A DNA stretch of 64,000 nt, taken from NCBI GenBank assembly GCA_001949185.1, contig BDGG01000002.1:7840772-7904771 (forward strand). Reading direction: 5' to 3'. The stretch comes from Ramazzottius varieornatus (lineage: Eukaryota; Tardigrada; Eutardigrada; Parachela; Ramazzottiidae). How positions within the stretch are numbered: position 1 is the first letter of the stretch; the number at the start of each line of letters is the position of its first letter. The notes beneath the pieces are model-generated. The model searched no databases, was not told the origin of the DNA, and worked only from the letters and a program-made list of their open reading frames with translations. The translations under genes and the position numbers were made by a program. Below, piece after piece: positions 58,375 through 64,000 of this stretch.

Positions 58375-60060
58375 ATGGCGAAGATGTTGTCGCAGCTTCG
58401 CACGAAGCCGTTCAAACATCCTTACGGGATGATCCTGATGGCTCGGGCGCGATGCACCGAGCTACTCATCCAGAGGAACCAGCTTCTCCTCCAGGAAATA
58501 GCCCTACTGCATCAGCGCGAGATGTTGATGAGACCCGGACAGGACCAGTCCAGCCTGTACGCCGTATTCCGTGCTGGCCATGATGCTCATCCTGACGCGC
58601 GATCGTGTTTGACGATCGAAGATGACGCTGTCGAGTGGCCTGTCCGCCAGTCCGGGTACTTCTCCGGAGGATCTCCCCACGGTAATTCCTCATGGCCTTT
58701 TCCCTCGAATTCGCACGGGGACATGACCGTCGGCTGGAACGGCCAGCGGATCTACAGCCCTGACGACTTCTTTGGAGGAGCAAAGACCATCCCGTACACA
58801 AATCAGGTAAGATCTGCCATCACTGGCCCTGCTGATATCACGAAGGGTTCACGTCCAGCTTTCTGGTTTGTGAACATCAAGGAATGATAGTTCTTCCTCT
58901 GTTTCAGACCTCTGATCTTTCCCAACCTTCCCAAGTCCACTTGAGCGATTACTCCTTGTCGACTGGCGCAGCTGCTTCCTTTGGCCCTATCGGCAGCCGA
59001 CAAGAACCTTCTCCCTATCAGCCTATCTCCACTCCCCTCAACCAAGTCCTCGCCTCGTATGCTAGACAAGAACAGGTATTTAGAAATCAATGTTCGTTCC
59101 CATCAACCTTTCTTCGTGTAAAATTTATCCGCGCTAAGTTTCGCTGACGTTCTTCCGTTTTTGCGTTTTAGGCTGTTGTTGGCCATGACGTCCATCCTTC
59201 GTCCCTTGTCGATCGCGAGCAGCGAATGAAAGGTATCTTTACTCGTGCTATTTTTCACGTATTCTGTCCGAGCCGACATTAGGATGATACAAAACAATAA
59301 CAGAAGCGAACTCAGTTTTCTCATACATGGGTTTTTTTTCTAGAAAGCCAGCGGGCTGCGGACGACTTGCGCCTGCTGCTGGCTGGTAATTTTCCTGTAA
59401 GTAAAGCCCCTGACGAGCGCAGAGACTCCGGTTATGCAGAAGGAGAAGAGCAGAAATTTCAAGCGCCATCGGAAGGTACGTGTCGCACGAAGGTTCCCTG
59501 GGTATTTCATTGGTATCGACTGGAAAAAATCAACACGATTTGCTTGCTGGTGTTTTAGGTTCTGAGGACGAGGATGAAAGTACAGCCGTTTCAGTAAACT
59601 TTAGCTTGGGCGAAGACGACTCGATCTCGACCAGCTTCTTCGGTGCCATGGTTCAGAAGAATGATGAAGTTTTCGTGGAGAACAACAAACTACGCATGTC
59701 AGAGTGTTCGCTTTCGGAGCAAATTCTCAACCAAGGCATCTTGTACTCGTCGGTAAACCAAGAGCAAAAAGGTACTCATCAGGGCATCACTTTTGTACGA
59801 TCAGCGAATTCGTGGCATTATAATAAAAGCTGAATATTCTCCGCCTCTTATACAGGAACTTCCCCGATGATTGAAACTGCACTGGAGATACCTCCAAAGA
59901 AGAAGCGATCAAAACTACAGAAGATCACCGCATTTGTCTGTCGAAATTTTGCTGTAAGTGAAAGGTAATCTTTGGTCCATGTAATCAACCACAGCGGACA
60001 CGGTTATGCTTCTTGTCGACGTTTTGCTTGTTGCAGGGATGTATTCGTGCTTCGGACTAG
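58375..60060 (+). CDS. Uncharacterised soluble protein
   Basis: Not recognised. Seven exons (58375-58806, 58908-59075, 59172-59232, 59344-59475, 59559-59771, 59856-59953, 60037-60060) close to 375 aa, every junction keeping phase. The N-terminus is basic and helical (MLSQLRTKPFKHPYG, then LLIQRNQLLLQEIALLHQRE), probably a short coiled coil. A Ser/Gly/Pro-rich stretch follows (about residues 90-200), then an acidic region (SEDEDEST), a mixed segment (SISTSFFGAMVQKNDEVFVE) and a basic cluster (PPKKKRSKLQK) that could be a nuclear-localisation signal. There is no signal peptide or transmembrane segment. Exon 4 contains an alternative donor (CCT|GTAAGT), so isoforms are possible. The last exon is only 24 nt and is inferred from a good acceptor. 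An upstream exon is possible. Confidence 0.65.
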
Positions 60061-60981
60061 GCGGACGGACGGCTGGACCTTCCATCACGGTTTGCTGCAA
60101 ATTGTCGTACATGGCGGAAAGGTTCCTCCTCCTTTTTCCCGAGAAACTTTAGCTGAGGTTCTTGTTTCTCTAAATTATTCCGTTATTGTAATGACTGGCG
60201 CAGTGTGCATATCCGTCAACACTGTCACCTTTATTTCTGCCCGAGACGGCAGCTTATAGTATTTGAAGATTTGATTTTTATTTTTTTACCTGGACCAAAA
60301 ACTCTAATACTGCCTTTTCTATTTTCCCCTTTTCTTTCTCTCTCCTTCTGACTTTCACTTCTCTGTTCTTTATCTTCGTTCTGTTTCTTCCGGAATTCCG
60401 TTGCTTCCGTTTCGTTGCCTTTGTTGTTCTTCCTCGTTTAAAGGTTTTCGGGTTTCTACACGTCCTCTTGGAAAAGCACGAAACATTTTCTATATAAGCT
60501 ATTTTATCCATATGTGAAATACAAAGTGGGTGGACAAGACGAAAGATTCTAACAAGCTCGAACAACATGAGCCACAAAACAAACTGGCGGCTGATGACGC
60601 CAGGTCGAAAACTTTCTTCCTTGATGTCGTACCGGTGCCGGTACGTGGAGTTGCTCTGTGGTTCTACTAGTACTCGTTATTTGCTCATCATTTATGAATG
60701 TTAGCCAGGTGAAACTCTGCAGTTTTTCGAGAAAAGCAACCACATCGATCGCTTGAGAGACTCGAACGCTCCAAATTCGGCGTTTGCGAAATCAAACATC
60801 CGAAAATATCGAAGTGGAAATCAGGCTGATAAACCGACAGGGCAATGTACGATGTTCGGATCGAAATTCGCGATTTTTGATTTGAAAAGAAATCTTGCTT
60901 GGCCACTTTTTTCTTAGGAAAGAGATTCAGAGTAGAAGGCGTACCTGCAGAAGAACTGATAGCGTGAACGTCAAGGAACAT
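60061..60981. other. Intergenic region with a pyrimidine-rich tract
   Basis: A pyrimidine-rich stretch at about 60290-60450 makes the minus strand encode a Lys/Arg-rich 99-codon ORF (60278-60577). This is probably compositional, not a gene. Nothing else is supported. Confidence 0.4.
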
Positions 60982-61956
60982 ATGGAAGCAGACGGAACTG
61001 GGTTTCGTCTCTTTCGACTGGTGGTTCTTACCTGGATATGGGAACAGGTAATGAGTAAAACCAACACCGGAATAGCTTCTCCATTTACCTTTCGTAATGA
61101 CAGGCTGGCGAGCATGTCAAGTGGTGTATCATCAAGTAGAAACGCAGACTCGGAATTGTCGGCCGATGCCCTGGCGAAGCTGAGTGAATATGCTTCCTCA
61201 GCATTGCCAACATCTTGCCAAAAACTCCGAGCTGCTACCGTACAAATCTCTCTCCTCCACCTCCACCACGGGCGGGATCTCTCCTGACAGACCAGAAAAC
61301 CACAAGGTATTTCAAGGGATGTCGATCGACCAACAACAAAATAATGGCTGTAAAAAATGCACTCAAGAGTGGATGAAAAATGGGAAGCATGATTTTCCGG
61401 CGAGTTCTTCACGAAGACACTGAGACCGAAGTAGGGTCGCCGACAGATAGGGAAACTATTAGACACATCCATGGTGAGGTGATATGGTCGATTTAAAGGC
61501 AGGAAACATATGAAGAAACGTAGGGATAAGCTGAGCGATGGGACGATCGGCGAACCCCCATCGGAAAGGAGGAAGAATGAAACAGTCGATGGTGACCGCT
61601 TCCTGGACCGATTTGTATTGGGCTCATATGCTGATGAAGTAAATGTTTTCTCGATGAAATGATGACTCTGAATACTGTTTGCACAGAGATTCAGGTAAAA
61701 AGTGTTGATACAGTATCGCATTACCCAGCCAATGAGTTTTGTCTTTCCCTCCATATCCTGCGCTGCCGGCACTGGCCGACAAGCCCTCTACTCTGCAGAT
61801 GCTGGTCGACCCGGCCAAAACACTCCACAATCGCCACCCGGCTCGAAATTCCTCACAGTACTCCAGAACCAGCATACACTAGGACGCTCTTATGCTCCAC
61901 TTACTGTAATACTGTACATGGTCCAACTGAAGACCAAGGACCCTTCTTCCTCGTAG
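60982..61956 (+). CDS. Probable multi-exon gene, incompletely modelled
   Basis: Several stretches look coding but the model is not closed. Candidate exons: 60982-61047 (ATG, MEADGTGFRLFRLVVLTWIWEQ split by phase-0 donor); about 61202-61310 (HCQHLAKNSELLPYKSL, after a CTTCCTCAG acceptor); about 61500-61638 (KHMKKRRDKLSDG, then DRFLDRFVLGSYADE and a donor); 61729-61857 (PMSFVFPSISCAAGTG); 61933-61956 (TKDPSSS and stop). The last three join in phase with introns of about 75-90 nt. The junctions between the first three are uncertain. No domain is recognised. The early hydrophobic stretch might be a signal anchor. An 846-nt open frame on the opposite strand covers the same region and is judged a shadow because it ignores the consistent splice signals, but this is not certain. 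Confidence 0.35.
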
Positions 61957-62339
61957 ACGCAGATCAGCTAGTCGGAAAGGATGATGAAAATATCCCGACC
62001 AGTGTTCTTCTGGTTCCAATAAAAAACAATATACCTGCAAACTATATAGATACCGGAAACTGCGGTGATAAAAAAAACCAGAAATATTCCATGGAAGGAA
62101 TGGAGGTGGGAAGGCGGGCTGGAGGAATTTTGCGCGACTTGAATCGGGCACACGGAAGGAAAAGGGTAAACTTGGTGAGATAGTTAGGGTCCTCCTCCGC
62201 ATATTTTTTGTGAATAGAAAACGAGGGTTCTCGTTTTCTTATGCGTAGGATCGAGAAATTTGTGAAAGTGCGACGGGTAGATAGGGAAGCTGTGGTGTAA
62301 CGGTAACGGTAAAGTGAGCAAGCATGGAACATTCCGTCC

Positions 62340-62688
62340 GTCAGAAGCACTTACTGTCGTCTACCTACGTCGGCCATTACTGAACTTTTACCTTGACAAA
62401 ACGCAGAAAGCGCTCATCGATATTTGCTTTTCGGTTTATCTCGGGCTACAGGTATGGCCCACGTCAAATTTAGCTCTCGCTAACCAATTTGCTTACTCTG
62501 CAGTCTGCAATGTCCTGCTGCATGCTTCCTTCTTCAAGAGCATGCTCGATTTCATCGCTAAGTGGACAGGTTTACAAGTCGCCATATCCACCACATCACT
62601 ACGCGAGGTTTACAAGGGAAACGTCCACACCTACACGGTAAAACATTCCAAGGCTCATCCTTCAATTCAGTCTCTTTCTAAAATTTAG
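62340..62688 (+). other. Possible coding exon, unassigned
   Basis: An open frame of about 115 codons with amphipathic, protein-like composition (NFYLDKTQKALIDICFSVYLG, ANQFAYSAVCNVLLHASFF, DFIAKWTGLQ). Donor-like GTATGG and GTAAAA and acceptor-like CTCTGCAG lie inside it, so it may be one exon or two. No family was recognised. Confidence 0.3.
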
Positions 62689-62706
62689 CAAGGTACAAAT
62701 TGGAGA

Positions 62707-62804
62707 CCGGCAAACGGAGCGCGCGAGATCTTTTTCCCAAGTGGCGCAGGCCTTTAGCTAACAACAACGGAAAACTACGCCACTTAAAATAACAGTCTTT
62801 GCCA
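62707..62804. repeat. GGCGCA palindromic MITE, near-complete copy
   Basis: ACCGGCAAACGGAGC left end, arms CCCAAGTGGCGCAGG and TACGCCACTTAAA around GCTAACAACAACGG, and TCTTTGCCAACC right end. Confidence 0.75.
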
Positions 62805-62914
62805 ACCTCCAAAGTCTGGGCAGCCGACGATTTCTCGGTTCCTGGAGATACAGGGGGTGTGGACGGGGTGCCTCAGTTCGGTTGTGAAACTTTACCGTAC
62901 GCAAATTAAGGCTT

Positions 62915-63122
62915 GCCCCAGCTCGACATGATGGAAGATCCCGACGGACTTCGTGTATGCAAGACTGATGTTTGCGAACCTGATGACGATGACAAGCTAG
63001 GCGAGGAGCCGAAAGTGATATCTAGCGCAGTGGATGTCACTCAAGTCTGTTTCAACAACGAGGAAACTTATTCCATACCTGTCTTGACAAATTTTATACT
63101 TCAGCGTCCGGGTAGGTCCTAG
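62915..63122 (+). other. Possible acidic coding exon
   Basis: Begins just after an AATTAAG acceptor-like sequence and stays open for about 68 codons: DMMEDPDGLRVCKTDVC, EPDDDDKLGEEPKV, then SIPVLTNFILQRPG before a GGTAGGT donor. Composition looks coding and may belong with the exon at 62340-62688. No start or family assigned. Confidence 0.3.
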
Positions 63123-64000
63123 GTGGCAAAACTCTGCTCCGGATTGGTTTCACCTTCCTTGTGACATGAATTCATGCCTGTGGTGTTTGTTCCAGCCGCA
63201 CCACCGGTATATATTGTGCCTGTCCATACCCGTAATGTCAATATTTGACATAATTAGTCGGGGAGAGAATTTATGCCGCACGGTTCTGCGTTAGTTGATA
63301 CAGTTTCAGCTTCCTTCAAGTGTGCTTTCATATTCTGGCCGGACACACAACCGCTCATATTTCATAAATGATGGGGAGAATATGCATAAATAATGTGTGC
63401 AGAAGGCCCCAATTGGGTCCACCAGCCCTACATTTGGCCAGAGAACACCACTTGGAGCAACAATGAGGCGGTAAACAACCTCGGTACGATCGTTATCTCG
63501 AGTCGCGCACTTCCCTATGTTATTAACATGAGATGTGCGCCACTTCGGTTGAAGATCATCCCGAGATCGTTTACCGGCCTTTCAATTATTCTTCCCCATA
63601 GCCGGAGTGAATCTTCGCGGGGAAGGCTAAGTGGGGAACCAGAGCACTAAGGGATCGTACAGTACCGAATCGGGCCGTCCTTGAACAAATAATATGCCAG
63701 CCTTATTTGGACTGCCAACGCTGTGTCAACTTTCGATATTCAGCCAGACAATGCAAATAACTTCTTCAAAAGAGATGCCTCGTTATATACACACTCTTCC
63801 TCGCAAAGGCCAAACAGCTTGCTTTTCACCGGCATTCAGGAGAGACATCATTGACGGACTGACTTGTCCCACTAGTAAAAACAATATACTGGCAAGTTGG
63901 TCAATTAACCACTTGTTTGCGCTTCGTAACGATGTCTTCCTTTCCTTGAAGACTTCTCTTTTTATGGACAGGGGGCTAAGCAAGCGTTTTGGTCGGACGG
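63123..64000. other. Right-edge region without supported genes
   Basis: Holds one MITE copy (63471-63579). ORFs at 63393-63650 (+) and 63783-63983 (-) have no domain. The first of these is largely MITE sequence. Confidence 0.45.
63471..63579. repeat. GGCGCA palindromic MITE, near-complete copy
   Basis: GGTAAACAACCTCGG left end, arms CGAGTCGCGCACTT and TGTGCGCCACTTCGG around TGTTATTAACATG, right end GAGATCGTTTACCGG. Confidence 0.75.

Noticed and set aside
60278-60577. Minus-strand Lys/Arg-rich ORF of 99 codons
   Set aside because: It is created by a pyrimidine-rich tract on the + strand; it has no domain, no splice context and low complexity.
60927-61772. 281-codon minus-strand ORF
   Set aside because: It has no start context, domain or splice partners, and runs opposite to exons with consistent phase-0 junctions. 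It is kept only as an alternative.

Overview
This is a 64 kb piece of a metazoan nuclear genome, most likely from an ecdysozoan invertebrate. Genes are split by many short introns (mostly about 60-90 nt) with GT-AG borders. The gene set is animal: dymeclin, an R-SMAD, a Skeletor-type DM13/DOMON protein, a Spaetzle-like cystine-knot ligand, a torsin-activator (LAP1-like) membrane protein, acid ceramidase and MFSD6-type transporters. Skeletor plus Spaetzle, very compact genes and intermediate GC would suit a tardigrade or a related small ecdysozoan. That placement is inference; nothing here proves the phylum.

Layout. 1-3283 (-): dymeclin, 3' end beyond the left edge. 4570-6411 (+): secreted Cys-rich/mucin-like protein. 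6956-9483 (-): R-SMAD. 10580-13189 (-): DDX55-type DEAD-box helicase. 15.4-17.8 kb: a dead non-LTR retrotransposon in a gene-poor stretch. 21358-29191 (+): 14-exon Skeletor-like gene, tail-to-tail with acid ceramidase (29377-30714, -). 31306-35133: an apparently intact hAT transposon inserted inside another inverted-repeat element. 35453-36850 (+): LAP1-like. 37229-40399 and 41018-44518 (-): tandem MFSD6-like transporters. 45.4-49.3 kb (-): one apparently intact RRM gene followed by two decayed partial copies. 50669-52296 (+): GT31 glycosyltransferase, tail-to-tail with a Spaetzle-like gene (52540-54239, -). 55.4-55.8 kb: inverted-repeat element with an assembly gap in its loop. 56213-57565 (-): four-TM protein. 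58375-60060 (+): uncharacterised gene. 60.9-63.1 kb: coding-looking exons whose models I could not close.

I rebuilt the exon models by hand from conserved protein sequence, splice consensus and phase continuity. Every completed model closes in frame from ATG to stop. Two signalling components lie in the window: an R-SMAD (TGF-beta/BMP) and a Spaetzle-like ligand (Toll/neurotrophin type). Most other genes are housekeeping or membrane-trafficking genes, and I see no operon-like functional cluster.

The most striking non-genic signal is a short palindromic repeat of about 110 bp. Its arms carry AAGTGGCGCA...TGCGCCACTT and its ends resemble CGGCAAACG. It occurs at about 20 places in introns and intergenic DNA and looks like an undescribed MITE family. 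The intact nested hAT element is the second main observation.
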